64,000 nucleotides of DNA from Sepioteuthis lessoniana (lineage: Eukaryota; Mollusca; Cephalopoda; Myopsida; Loliginidae). Below the pieces are notes generated by a model that was not told the DNA's origin, made no database searches, and saw only the letters and a list, made by a program, of their open reading frames with translations. The first letter of the stretch is position 1. Each line of letters starts with the position of its first letter. The position numbers were made by a program, and so were the translations under genes. Location of the stretch: assembly GCA_963585895.1 (NCBI GenBank), contig OY757911.1:64873658-64937657 (forward strand). Direction: 5' to 3'. Shown here piece after piece: positions 11,321 through 21,736 of this stretch.

Positions 11321-11445
11321 CTGATTAGAGTCTGGTATTTCAGTAATATTAAATAAAGAATTCATTGTATTTCTTAAGTAATATGCTGTTTCATGTATCT
11401 GTATTTTTCTGTTCACAAAGAAAGTTGCCACTTCAAAACTGAACA

Positions 11446-11547
11446 GTTCCATTGCACAAACATTTAGGTTGACTCTTAGGGTTTGAGAGGGTGGATAAAC
11501 TAATCATCATCATGTCGCACTGCTACCACGGATTTCCTTGACTCTCA

Positions 11548-11580
<33 letters not shown>

Positions 11581-12170
11581 ACCATTCAACTCTATCATCC
11601 ATCGCTTCCAGCTGGTCTTCTAAACTACATCCTGTGTCTGTACAGAGCTGTTGTTGATAATTTCTTGTTGGTCATCCAACACTTGCGCGTCCCTGTGAAG
11701 GGGTCCATAGGAGAATGTCGCTTATGAGTTTGTCCTTACTTCTCCAGCAGTGTCCTGCATGTCTTTTCCGTCTTCTTTGGATGGTTTTAGAGATGAGGTG
11801 ATCGTACAGCTGCTGCTTTGTGGGATGTTGCTTCCAGGATTTGTTTGATATAGCTCGTAGCTTTCTCGTGTGATTCCCATCAAGCTTTTTCTTTATACGC
11901 TTAATCAGCATCCACGTGGTGCATCCATAGAGGAGAATCAACACGACTGCTGCTTGGAAAAAATTGCATTTTATTTTATCGCATGTTTGATTTTCATATG
12001 ATCGATAACCAGTTGATAGCAGCCCATGAACATTGTTTAGCACTGTCTTTTTAACCTTTAGGTTGGCTGAATTTCTACTTCTTTTGTGGGAAGGGGGACG
12101 AAGGGTTTGGTTCTGTATTTTGTAGCTTTTAATCATCTTCGCGCTGTGGCTGGATGCATTTTACTGTTGG
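11446..12170 (-). repeat. Repeat G copy, split by a LINE
   Basis: The flanks of the LINE relic (11446-11501 and 12024-12170) align in order to the second G copy at 15352-15556: ATTGCA, GTTG/CGACTC, GGGTTT, GGATAAA on one side; CATGAACATT, TTTAACACTG-like, GGACG, TTTTGTAGCTTTT on the other. The 15-kb copy is the empty-site version. Part of G is open on the reverse strand ('SANLKVKKTVLNNVH'), but no function is recognised. Confidence 0.65.
11502..12023 (-). pseudogene. RTE-like LINE, 3' end inserted in repeat G
   Basis: The reverse strand is open for about 130 codons: 'VVLILLYGCTTWMLIKRIKK', then KSWKQHPTKQQLYDHL and 'RRRKRHAGHCWRSKDKLISD'. This is the region after the reverse transcriptase in a group whose other copies here end in ATG repeats. 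The element's 3' end lies at ATCATCATCATG (11503), its 5' end is truncated. It carries its own (TC)n expansion at 11540-11580. The coding frame is unusually well kept at 465 bases. Confidence 0.85.
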
Positions 12171-12875
12171 CATATCAAAATTGGTGAGTGGACGGGGTTT
12201 TAAAGTACTCACACTCACAGCATATCAGGTTGTCAATAATTCACTGTATCTAGAAACATTTATCTTATTCTTAGTTTTCTTCAGAAGCTGTTTGTAGTGC
12301 CCGAAAAGTCTTTTTGGAAGATGACTGATCTCCACATTGTATTTAAGAATGGGAAAAGTTCAGAATCGTATTCTTCCTGTTTCCGAAAACGGATATAGGT
12401 CTTACAATCAAAGTCAATCAAGTTGAATTTGTTCAGAAATAAAACATTTGACCACATTTCCAGGCCTGGTGTCATTTAGGTTTGGCAAATTCTCATCACA
12501 TGATCAAGCCTGATATTTAGATCTAGCGAATTCTTTCCATATTTCCACCGCTCAGGTCTGATTTGGGTTTGGCAAATTCAAGCCAACTTTTGCCTTTTTT
12601 CAGTGGAACCAATGATACACTATTGAAACCCAAAAACCAGTAATCGCCTTCAAAGAATATTCATAGAGATAGTGTCATAAAGAAACTTGTTCTTTTAACG
12701 GCCCTATTGGGTGATCCTGCTTCATTCTAAGTGAGCAACTCGATTTAGGCATAACTTGATGGGGTACAAACAAATATGTATACTAGTAGTTAGAAAAAGT
12801 AAGCCTACCACCCACCAGGTGAGCTATGATGCAAAAAGATTTATTTTGATTTATGAAGATTTTTACTTTTGACCC
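12171..12875. other. Unassigned spacer
   Basis: No gene or repeat family recognised. 'GGTTTGGCAAATTC' type words recur three times between 12479 and 12580, a loose local repetition. Confidence 0.4.
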
Positions 12876-13017
12876 GTATGTATTTATCAATCTCTCTGCA
12901 TCGGAAAGATGTGACACGGGGTCAATTTTTAAGCGGAGTTTAACGGGTTTGGATTCAGAGTTTTCTTTCTCCTAGACTGGTTGCCTAACCAAAGCTGAAG
13001 AAACCAGTCTGCCCTAC
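12876..13017 (-). repeat. SINE-C 3' half
   Basis: 'GGTCAATTTTTAAGCGGAGT', 'AGAGTTTTCTTTCTCCTAGA' and CCAGTCTGCCCTA are the reverse complement of the SINE-C 3' half. It abuts the next SINE-B. Confidence 0.85.
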
Positions 13018-13032
13018 GGGCAACTCCTTTTT

Positions 13033-13402
13033 GCCCGTATTCTCTGTAAAGGAGTAAGCCCCCCTCTAATACAGGGGTGTCCTAGATACGACACTAAACT
13101 GCATCTGATGGAGAGGATTCATTTTTGCAGATATGGAGAATGTGAAGTACCCCTTCATTCCCATTACTCCCAGGTCCACTCTGACCCGGAATGGTTGTAA
13201 CGCTTAGATTCCCATTTCTAGATCAAATAGATTTATCTAAAAATTAGTAGTATTCGATCGGACCACGTGCAAAAAATAAATAAATCTTAAGAAAACGATA
13301 AAAATGTATATACAAATGTACAATGAATGCGAATCCCTATTCTTTTGGCATAAAACAACCCTTGATAAGTTGACATGCCGTTAAAATCAATCAATCAATC
13401 AG
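13033..13402 (+). repeat. SINE-B copy
   Basis: Head fragment TCTCTGTAAAGGAGTAAG, then ACTAAACTGCATCTGATGG, 'GTGAAGTACCCCTTCATTCC', 'CAGGTCCACTCTGACCCGGA', and the 3' module 'AAGTTGACATGCCGTTAAAA' with an AATC x4 tail. The tail distinguishes B from A. Confidence 0.9.
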
Positions 13403-14174
13403 TCATTCTTTTGTAGCCATAATTTAAACGCTTAGTTAACTGGTATCTGATGATAAAATTTTAGTTACTGCTAATTACTACCTTTTTTCTTTCTTGTGTA
13501 AAACATAAATAATTTAATCAGATACCAAATTAACTGAAATATTTTTTATTAGTAAAGAAGGAAATGTTATGCAAAAATACAACCAAATCTATTCAAAGCC
13601 CTTTTCTCTTAGCACAGTTTATTTATATACGATTATCGGTGTAACTAAAAAATTAATATTCTTTTCACCATGTTTCTTTTCCTTTTTTTGCATCGAGAAA
13701 AATTTAATGTACGTCATTAAATGATTTAAATCCTTGCTCACACCCTGCATTCCACTCAGATATTTTGGTTTCGAAATATAATCACTGTAGGTCAGTAAAG
13801 TCATTTCAAAATCTACAATATTTACAAGTTATAATAATTACACGTTATAATTTATATTAAAAAAAAACGGATAACCAGACTTTGTTGATAATAGAAAAAA
13901 AAAAAAAAGATAAAACAATTCGTTTGATAAATATGAGACAAACTTATGTCTTACCTGGTCGCTGCCATAGACGAAATAAGATGCAAGATGGAAGCATATC
14001 TTTATGCGAAGAAATGAAATTTGCATATTTACTTTTGTGATGTGATAACTAGTAAATGTTTGTACAACTCTGTCATGTGTAGAGTCATTCTTTTATTTCA
14101 TGAGAATTTAATCAATAAAGTACTTTAACACATTTATGTATATAGATGGTGTTTAAAAAAGGATATTTGAAATG
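13403..14174. other. Unassigned AT-rich spacer
   Basis: A-rich runs at 13896-13908; nothing else recognised. Confidence 0.45.
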
Positions 14175-14499
14175 TACAGTTTACTTCTTTGCAGAGGGGT
14201 AAGACTCCTTCAATGTGTGTCCTGCATATGACACTAAACAATCGATGGTGAGGCTCCAGTAATGCTTTTAGGGAATGCGGAATACCCCTTTATTGCCATC
14301 TCTCCTAGGTCCACTCTCGCCCGGAGTGGTAGCATCTGATTAGGTCCTATTTATCGGTTAAATAGAACTAAACTGTGTACTTAAGCTAGATTGAATTGTT
14401 TGAAATAGAACTGCTTGTATGTATAAAAATGGATTTGTCATTAATTAACCTACAATGGTTGATATACTATAAAACCAAACCAAACCAAACCAAACCAAA
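14175..14499 (+). repeat. SINE-A short form, 5'-truncated
   Basis: From 'CTTTGCAGAGGGGTAAGACT' through 'CACTCTCGCCCGGAGTGG' to TACAATGGTTGATATAC and AAACC x5. The body is reduced to about 100 bp, the same shortening as the 24.5-kb copy. Confidence 0.93.
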
Positions 14500-14520
14500 T
14501 TATATATATTTATTATATTG

Positions 14521-14605
14521 GTACAAAGAGGATCTGGCATTAAATAACTAACAATGGTTGATATGCTATTAGACATAACCAAACCAAACCAAACCAAACC
14601 AAACC
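14521..14605 (+). repeat. Second SINE-A tail module
   Basis: AAAGAGGATCTGGCATTAAA, AATGGTTGATATGC and AAACC x5. It follows the previous copy by 21 bp and contains only the 3' end. Confidence 0.85.
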
Positions 14606-15351
14606 TTTCCAGTGAATGGTATTTATATACTTATACTCCATTAAAGATAGAATTTTGAATTATCTCAACACATGTTAAAATTTGAAATTATTTGAACGAG
14701 AATTGTTTGAGTAAATAGATGAAAATAATAATTTTTCTGAAACACTGTTTCACATTATTTTCGATTTCTTACTTTCATAGTTGATTTGTATGAAAATAAA
14801 ACGAAATGAAAACTTAAGAGAGAAAAAAAAAAAAAAACGATACCAGATTTACAATGTTAAAAAACGAAGATGGGCTGAAAAGTTTATCGTTTGAAAAGTT
14901 CATATGATGACGTCATATGTGCTGTTGACAATTTTTTTTGACTAATGGGATCCACTTGCTGCAATACCGATGAAAGAAGTGTGTTGTCGGCAAAGGGGGA
15001 CCAAGTTGAAAAATAAACTTCATTTGATCACATTCCATGAGAGTATCTTGCTCAGTAATGAACTTTTCAGTCGACCATCGTATATTTGGCAACAAACAGG
15101 TTAATGCTTGCAAAGTAGTGAAGAATCTATCGTTAAAATGGAAATCAAATTTACGGATCATTGTCTAATAAACCTACATAGAGAAATTAATTTTCGTTTC
15201 ATGGATAATATCAAATGAAATAGTATAAGTATTTTATATATTATTTTATATACTATAAGTATTTTATATATTTTCTTTGTATTTAAAATTTATATGTATT
15301 TTTCTGTTGAAGCGATAAAGAAAGTCAATACTTAAAAACAAAACCATTCAA
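14606..15351. other. Unassigned AT-rich spacer
   Basis: A short repeat of 'ACTATAAGTATTTTATATA' type words lies at 15222-15270. No supported gene. Confidence 0.45.
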
Positions 15352-15556
15352 ATTCATTCCATTGCAGTTCAGTTGCATCAGAAGTTGGGTCGACTCAGGG
15401 TTTTGGCAACTGGATAAATGAAGGCATATTTCACATGAACATTATTTAACACTGTTTTCTTAACTTTAAGGTTGGACGAAATTTTGCTTTTCTTGTTGGG
15501 GGGGGACGGTTGGGTTAGTTCTGCGTTTTGTAGCTTTTCTTTTTGTACCCAACCTA
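15352..15556 (-). repeat. Repeat G, uninterrupted copy
   Basis: Carries both halves of the 11.4-12.2 kb copy without the LINE: 'GTCGACTCAGGGTTTTGG', ACTGGATAAATGA, 16 bp, then CATGAACATTATTTAAC and 'GTTTTGTAGCTTTTC'. Reverse-strand reading 'SSNLKVKKTVLNNVH' matches the other copy. Confidence 0.7.
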
Positions 15557-17356
15557 TGTCTATTTCCACAACTTTTACAATTCGTATCTTTGTAAACAGT
15601 GAGATTTATTCAACTTAAAATTCGTATATAACATAATACGATAGGTAAAGATTTCACATGCAGTTTTAGATTGTTCCTTAAAGTCAACACCACTTGTTCA
15701 GTTTGTTCTGGAATTACTGTATGACAAGAGTTTCTTAATATTCCATATTCAAGTTTATAATCTCTACAGTTTTGATACTTACCAATATGAAGAAAATGGT
15801 GCAACAAAATTACATTTTAGTTAATTGAAAACAATTGTATAATGTTTCTTCTTAGTAAAACAATTGTATAATGTTTCTTCTTAGTAAAATAAGATTTCCA
15901 GTCTTAGATTGAATTAATGTTGTGATGAATCGTCGACTGAATAAAATAAACTGCCGCCTTTATAAGTAATACTTTGTAAGACCGACCTCAACTTTATTCT
16001 GGGTGTAAATTTTGAGGAACACCTGCAAATTAGATATTCTTGGTTCATTTAAAGAGATCAGTTATCGTCAAGGAGACTTGATACACCCTTACTATAAGCG
16101 TTAAATCGAAATTCTTATATTGTAAATGATCAAACGTTTCTTTTCCTAATTAGCCATTAAAATCTGTGTTATTCATGTGCAACAGACATCTATTAATAGC
16201 AACGATTTAAACAGATCTTTTAAAAAAATCTTGCCCATATATCTTAGAACTGGAGTTTTGGCTATTTGAGGTTTAGATAAAGCCAGTAAGTAATTGAACA
16301 CTTGTTAGAACAAATGATTATTGCTTTCATTCTTCGCTAGTCCTCCCTACTTTTTAACTGATTCTTAACCGATTAGGAAAAAAGTTTACAATTCAGTTAT
16401 CCCATGTGTCAAATGAATTGAATCATATTAGTATTAATTTCAGATTCGTTTATCTGTTGTATCTCGTTAGAATCTACTTTTTGTTTCTGGTAAATGGTCA
16501 TAGATTATAAACCTCTGTGATGAAAAGCAACCAGAATAAAATACAAACTTGTATGAAAGTAATAATACAAAAATTTCTTCTAAGAAAATCAAACAACTTA
16601 AAAATAAAGTTACATCGTTTTTCTTTACATTAAAAATATTTATATAAGATATCTAATGATTTAGATATTTTGCGAGAAACAATTGGATAAAATATAGAAT
16701 CAGAAACTTTCTTTGTAAAGAGACTGCAAAAATCGTAATATTAATAACTATTTTCTTTGACACGAATTCCTTTCTGCCATAAAACTGTTGGAAAAATTAT
16801 TTCCGGTATCATGTCTTTGGAATAAAGAGAACTTGTTTCTGAGAAGGTAAATTAAAAATGAAAGACGAGCATTTGGTGTATGTGTCGTATATTAGGCTCA
16901 AGTCCTTTTCTTTGCACATACAACAGCAATTGATTTTTAGCAATTTTGACAGCTTGCTTCATGCAATCAGCAGATAACACTAAAGCTCCAAGCAATATGA
17001 ATTAGGAAAACAAAAATACTGAACGTAATATTTTTCTCATCAATTGCTTTTTGAAAGATAAAGGGTCTGATAAACAAATAAACAAACAAAAAAGAGAAAA
17101 AGTTAGTAAAAGATACGATTGATCAAATAAACAAGTGCTCTAAAATCTAGTAAACAAATTAATCACGTATCAAGGAAACTCGTAAACAATTATGTCCTGA
17201 GGAAATAGTTATATCTAAAACTTTTCAAGTTAACTTTTATTTAAAGATAATTTTCTTAAATTTAAGGTCATTTTTATTTGTTTTTAATGTCTCAAAATAT
17301 CCTTCTTAACCTTACTGTAATTTCTGTATACATAATGTAATGATAATAATAATAAT
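15557..17356. other. Unassigned AT-rich DNA with one perfect 29-bp tandem duplication
   Basis: The unit ACAATTGTATAATGTTTCTT... is duplicated exactly at 15831-15859 and 15860-15888. Otherwise no gene or repeat is recognised in about 1.8 kb, one of the longest plain stretches of the window. Confidence 0.5.
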
Positions 17357-17444
17357 AGAAGAAGAAGAAGAAGAAGAAGAAGAAGAAGAAGAAGAAGAAG
17401 AAGAAGAAGAAGAAGAAGAAGAAGAAGAAGAAGAAGAAGAAGAG
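17357..17444. repeat. Microsatellite (GAA)n
   Basis: About 29 uninterrupted GAA units, preceded by AAT repeats. The purine-rich strand could form triplex DNA. The poly-Glu and poly-Ser frames are artefacts. Confidence 0.97.
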
Positions 17445-17544
17445 AGTACGTTAGACGAACGGGAAAACTTCTCGAGACGGAGTTCTGCAGTAGAAATTAA
17501 ACAGATAAACATCTTGGTGCACTTAGCTTTGTAAAATACACAGG

Positions 17545-18640
17545 ATCATTCTTGAAATGAACAAGAGAGGAACTCAGATGATTAGAGCAGAAGACAAGAA
17601 ACTTGACGATGCACAAGGCTTTTCATCCAAGAAATGATATTGACAGACTATATACAGCAAGAAAAGAAGGAGGAAGAGGACTAACTAGATAGCATGGATG
17701 CAGCAATAATTGAGGACTACATTAAAAAGAGCTAAGAAAGACAAATTACTGCGGTCAGTAACAGATCTGATAACATAAGAGCAAAAAGAGGAACAGCAGA
17801 AACTAGAAAACATAAATGGAAAAAGAAAAATACCTGTACAGATATTTCATGAATAAACTAGCGAAATCTCGCATGAGAAAATCTGGACATGGCTACAAAA
17901 AGGAAACGTTAAGAGAGAAACTGAATCTCTTCTGATAGCAGCACTAAACAACGCCATAAGGAATATTTATGTCAAAGAGAAAATAGATATTGTGCAACAG
18001 TATAGCAAGTGTAAGTTATGTTGTTACAAAGACGAAACAATCAATCACGTAATAAGCGAATGTAGCAAACTCGCACAAAAGGACTATAAGACTAGGCACG
18101 ATTTGCTGGGTAAGGTGATCTATTGGGAATTGTGCAAGAAATTGAAGTTTGACCCTTCTATTAAATGGTATATGCACAAAACAGAATTTGTCCTGGAAAA
18201 TGAAACGCATAAAATTCTTTGTGACTTTGAGATACAACGGATCGCTCAATCTCGGCCCGAAGACGAGAGATAATTTTAATTTACGAAAAAAAAAAAAAAA
18301 CCAGTCATATTGTGGATTTTTTCATAGGGTAAAAGTGAAAGAAAGTGAAAAACTGAGCAAATACCTTGAACATGCTAGAAAGCTGAAAATGCTTGGGAAC
18401 ATGAATGTAGCAGTAATACCAGTCGTTTGTCTGGCCCCTTGAAACAGTCCTAAAGAACCTGGAAAAGAGACGGGAGGAACTGGAGATCAGAGAAAAAATT
18501 TAAATTATCCAGATCACAGCATTACCATAATCGGCTGGGATATTTAAAAGAATTCTGGATAGCCGAGGAAGCCTGCTGTCTATCAGATTCTAATAAAAAG
18601 CTATCAGATTGAGCTGGTGTGAAAAAATTGTTAGTAGTAA
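17545..18640 (+). pseudogene. LINE-alpha relic, C-terminal half with CCHC knuckle
   Basis: In shifting forward frames it encodes KEGGRG, 'ISHEKIWTWLQKGNVKRETE' and SLLIAALNNAI, then from 18001 a continuous stretch with the knuckle 'CKLCCYKDETINHVISEC' (C-x2-C-x8-H-x4-C), then 'LGKVIYWELCKKLKFDPSIK' and WYMHKTEFVLENETHKIL. Such knuckles are thought to bind nucleic acid. Several frame breaks interrupt it; only about 93 codons remain open together. Confidence 0.85.
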
Positions 18641-18654
18641 AATAATAATATGAG

Positions 18655-18958
18655 CAAATGGTATATGCACAATCCGGAATCCGTCCTGGAGAATGAGACG
18701 CACAAAATTTTCTGGGATTTTGATCTACAAACGATCATCTAATCTTAGCTAGACGACCAGAACTAGTGATAGTCAACGGAAAAGAGAACCTGCCGAATTG
18801 TGGACTTTGCCATCCAGGCAGACCACAGAATAAAATAAAAAGAAAATGAAAAGAGAGATAAGTACCTAGATTTTGAACTAAAATACTATGGACCATGAAG
18901 GTGACGGTTATACCACTTGTAATTGGTACACTTGGCCAATGAGCTGGTAAAACCCTGA
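18655..18958 (+). pseudogene. LINE-alpha, second partial copy of the C-terminus
   Basis: It repeats the block KWYMHNPESVLENETHKIF that already occurred about 500 bp earlier, so it is a separate insertion or duplication. It then continues with 'RRPELVIVN' and 'VTVIPLVIGTLG' type sequence. Confidence 0.75.
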
Positions 18959-19220
18959 CTATACAGAAAATAAGATTAAAATCGATGAAATGAAACAGAA
19001 TATAATCAGAGAAGTCGCCAAGGTAACCAATACGGAGATGTAAGACAGAGGACCTCTAAAAAAGTTTAAAAAATGATAAATACAACCTGATTTTGATAAA
19101 GTTGGTAAACTATGCCATTGAAGATCTTCTACAAGACTTTGAACCAAATCTTCTGCTTGTAAGCGAAATAACATACTCGACTGTTCCAATTGTAAACCCT
19201 GCTGCCACAACTCATGAAAG

Positions 19221-19232
19221 AAACCGAAATGG
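19221..19232. repeat. TSD of nested SINE-D, left copy
   Basis: AAACCGAAATGG recurs exactly at 19619-19630. Confidence 0.9.
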
Positions 19233-19618
19233 TTAAGTTTGGTTTGTTTGTTTAATGGCATATCAACCTTTGTAGGTTATTTAATGCCAAAACCATTTTC
19301 CTTGAAGAACAGTAGTGGTAATTTACTAAGCTTTTTGCTTAGATGTAGCACAAGGCCGCATGACTGGGACACCCAATGAGAATCGAACTCACTCGTGCAG
19401 GTTTGCTAGTCTACTTTGCTAACCATTACACCACCCGAGATGCCCTTGAAGAACAGTAGTGGTACTATTTAACTCATAGCTGGGAGGATAAGGGGGTCCA
19501 TACCTTTCGCTAGGGTATTTGCCCAAAAGTGAACGTAATAGTGCGATTGGAGTTCGAACTCGCTTACTATGATTCCGCAGTCCATCGCTTTAACCATTAC
19601 ACCACGAGAACACCCCCT
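19233..19618 (-). repeat. SINE-D nested in LINE-alpha
   Basis: Reverse strand: head 'GGTGTTCTCGTGGTGTAATG', B box GAGTTCGAACTCC, domain with CTATGAGTTAAATAG, and tail 'TACAAAGGTTGATATGCC' plus AACAAACAAACC. It is bounded by a 12-bp exact TSD and is itself split by a SINE-E. Confidence 0.95.
19321..19443 (-). repeat. SINE-E nested in SINE-D
   Basis: The 123-bp insert is bounded by a perfect 21-bp TSD (19300-19320 and 19444-19464, CCTTGAAGAACAGTAG...). On the reverse strand it reads 'CGGGTGGTGTAATGGTTAGC' (A box) and 'GAGTGAGTTCGATTCTC' (B box), then CTTGTGCTACATCTAAGC and a short A/T end. It is almost all tRNA-like head, with no long body. Confidence 0.93.
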
Positions 19619-20072
19619 AAACCGAAATGGAAACTAAAAGATGAAAAATTGATGAATACAGAAGAGAAATATCCATACTAATGAGCAAGTGTGACAAATT
19701 GAAAACTAGGAAAGCAAGAAAAATGAAAAGAAAATATGAGATAACATCAAATAAAATCTCGATAATTTGTTATCACTTAAACTCCAATGAAAGACCACCA
19801 TCTAACACAGGTAAAAAATCGAAAGGATTAAAAAAAACCCAGAAGGATATGGAATCCACTGTGAACCAAACTCTGCAGAGAAATTTAAATAAAAGAATAA
19901 ATACCTGGGCAATATCTTTGGTACGATACTCTTGACCTTTTTTAAACAGAACAAGAGAGAAGCTCAAAACGAGAAAGAAAATGATGACATAGAAGACCTT
20001 ACACACAAGACTATGTGTTACAAGAACAAGAAAAGGAAGAAGACTCACCAGCATTGAGGTATATGTTACTAG

Positions 20073-20128
20073 TAATTTACGAAGCTCTTTGTTTCGATGT
20101 GGTACAAGGCCATGTGGTAAGTAGAGCA
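20073..20128 (-). repeat. SINE-E 3' fragment in LINE-alpha
   Basis: 'AGTAATTTACGAAGCTC' and 'GTGGTACAAGGCCATG' match the 3' part of the SINE-E at 19.3 kb in the same orientation. Confidence 0.7.
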
Positions 20129-20539
20129 ATTGACAAGTTCAAAGAATATACAAATATTAGAAATAATAGACTGTTTACAGCAGTCAGTAATTGCAACAAT
20201 AAAGATAACACAAAGACAGTCAGAAGAACAGGAATTATTAAATTGAGGAAACAAAAAATGGGGAGTAAACCAAGTATATGGATATTTCAGAAGACAAACG
20301 AATGAGATGACCTGAAACTGATGACTCAGAGGAAATTCAAAGAGAGAACCAGAATTATTATTAATAGCAGCAAAAATAAGTAGTATAATATATATCATCA
20401 TCATCTACTCATTGTAAATCGGAAATTCATACTTCGTAATAAATTGATTATATAAGCCTTGTAATGTAAATCTAACTTCAAAATGATTTTTTGAATGTAC
20501 TAATTTTAATACTTAAGAATAAAAAGTTTGATCCATCTT

Positions 20540-20715
20540 TATGTCTCGTTTAAGATCTCTTATAGAATATTGTACTTCAGCCTGGGTTTCTGTGTCGAGA
20601 CATAGAAATTGCAGTGTCATATTGAGATTGAAGGTCATACGAAGAAGAGTGACAAAAATAATTAAAAAAAGTAAAAGATTACACTTATTAGAGTAATTAA
20701 GATTAACTACTTTAC
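20540..20715 (+). pseudogene. CR1-like LINE fragment, left part
   Basis: The forward frame reads SRLRSLIEYCTSAWVS, the 'R-x-x-L-E-Y-C-x-x-W-x-P' block found after the reverse transcriptase in CR1/L2-type LINEs, then 'VIRRRVTKII' (compare the QRRATK block). It is split from the right part by a SINE-F. Confidence 0.7.
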
Positions 20716-20970
20716 CGGGCCATTGGCCTAATGAGTTGAGTGTTCGCCAGTGGTCAAGGAAACCGGGGTTTAATCCCATGTCGAGTTATACCAAAGACTT
20801 AAAAAATGGCATTTGATGCCGCCTTTCTTAACACTCAGCATTATAAGATAAGGATCAAGGGTAAAGTGAAGCAATCCAGGGAAAGGAGTTGCGCCCTCCC
20901 CTACACCTCAGTGTTGTAGCTATTGAAAAGGGAGCCTTTGGGTCACCATCAATTACGGTCGCCAACTTTA
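20716..20970 (+). repeat. SINE-F copy, full length
   Basis: tRNA-like head 'TGGCCTAATGAGTTGAGTG' and B box CGGGGTTTAATCCC, then 'CATACCAAAGACTT'-like spacer, 'GGATCAAGGGTAAAGTGA' and 3' end GTCGCCAACTTTACG. Confidence 0.93.
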
Positions 20971-21116
20971 CGTACTTTATTAGAAAAAAGAATGCAAGGA
21001 GATATAATTGAAACTTTCCAAATAAATAATGGAATTTCTAACAATGGTAGACATTTTTTCAATTTTTCTTTTCGAACTGGAAATTTGTTGCAAAAACAGA
21101 TTTTAAGAACTAATTT
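20971..21116 (+). pseudogene. CR1-like LINE fragment, right part
   Basis: It continues the left part past the SINE-F: KRMQGDIIETFQINNGISNN matches the 'RRRGDLIETFKILNG' block of CR1/L2-type LINEs. Confidence 0.72.
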
Positions 21117-21119
21117 GTT

Positions 21120-21235
21120 TATTCATTTGGGTTTTATGGCATATCAACCTTTGTAGGTTATTTAATGCCAAATCCATTTTTATATAAATAAACAGTTCTA
21201 TTTCAAATAATTCAGTTTAGCAAATTTTTTCATTG
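21120..21235 (-). repeat. SINE-A 3' fragment
   Basis: 'GGTTTTATGGCATATCAACC' and 'TTTGTAGGTTATTTAATGCC' then AACAGTTCTATTTCAAA are the reverse complement of the SINE-A tail and body. Confidence 0.85.
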
Positions 21236-21575
21236 AATTAGATGGTTTCAGAAAAAATAATTAGAAAAAGAATTTGAGTGGGCATTTTTGGAAATAATCG
21301 GATGAATTACTTAAGAGAATTTTTTTCTGTTTATAGATATTGTATTAATAGTGAATTTGTTACGTGAAAAGATTTTTTTTAAAAGTTTGATGAGAAAAAA
21401 TAATAAAATGCAAAGATGCTCGAGGAGGAAAAATATCTATACAAATAAAAAAAATCTGTTTGTATATTTAATTATTCAGTGTTGGGCAAATAAAAAGGAA
21501 AATTATTTCGTTCTCAGGAATCCCATAATTTCAACAGAAGTGCTGTTTGAATTCAACTGACTTCCGCCACCAGTA

Positions 21576-21736
21576 AGGTTTCGGTTTTGGTTTCTCTGTT
21601 TAATGGCATGTGAAACTTCATGGGTTATTTTCTGCCAAAATCATACTTTAAAAAGAACAGTCGTGGTATTATCTAACCCATAGTTGTGCGGATAAGGGAC
21701 TTCATACCTTTCTTGAAGGTGTTCCCAGAACTGACC
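21576..21736 (-). repeat. SINE-D fragment
   Basis: Reverse of the tail module (GGTTTTGGTTTCTCTGTTTA) followed by 'TATCTAACCCATAGTTGTG' and 'CATACCTTTC'. The tRNA head is missing. Confidence 0.8.

Larger units (their letters stand above)
18959..20392 (+). pseudogene. LINE-alpha relic, N-terminal to middle part, interrupted by SINE-D
   Basis: The order restarts before the reverse transcriptase: 18959-19232 gives basic, decayed sequence; 19619 onward gives 'MKRKYEITSNKISI', then jumps over the reverse transcriptase to RNLNKRINTWAISLVRYS, and continues toward LLIAAK at 20360. A SINE-D (19233-19618) splits it. The 84- and 96-codon open frames here are leftovers of the polyprotein. Confidence 0.7.

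Noticed and set aside
14175-14290. Hammerhead-type ribozyme in the SINE-A head (CTGATGGTGAG...GGGGAAT)
   Set aside because: CTGATG and a following stem are present, but the conserved CTGANGA and GAAA core positions do not line up in the better-preserved copies.
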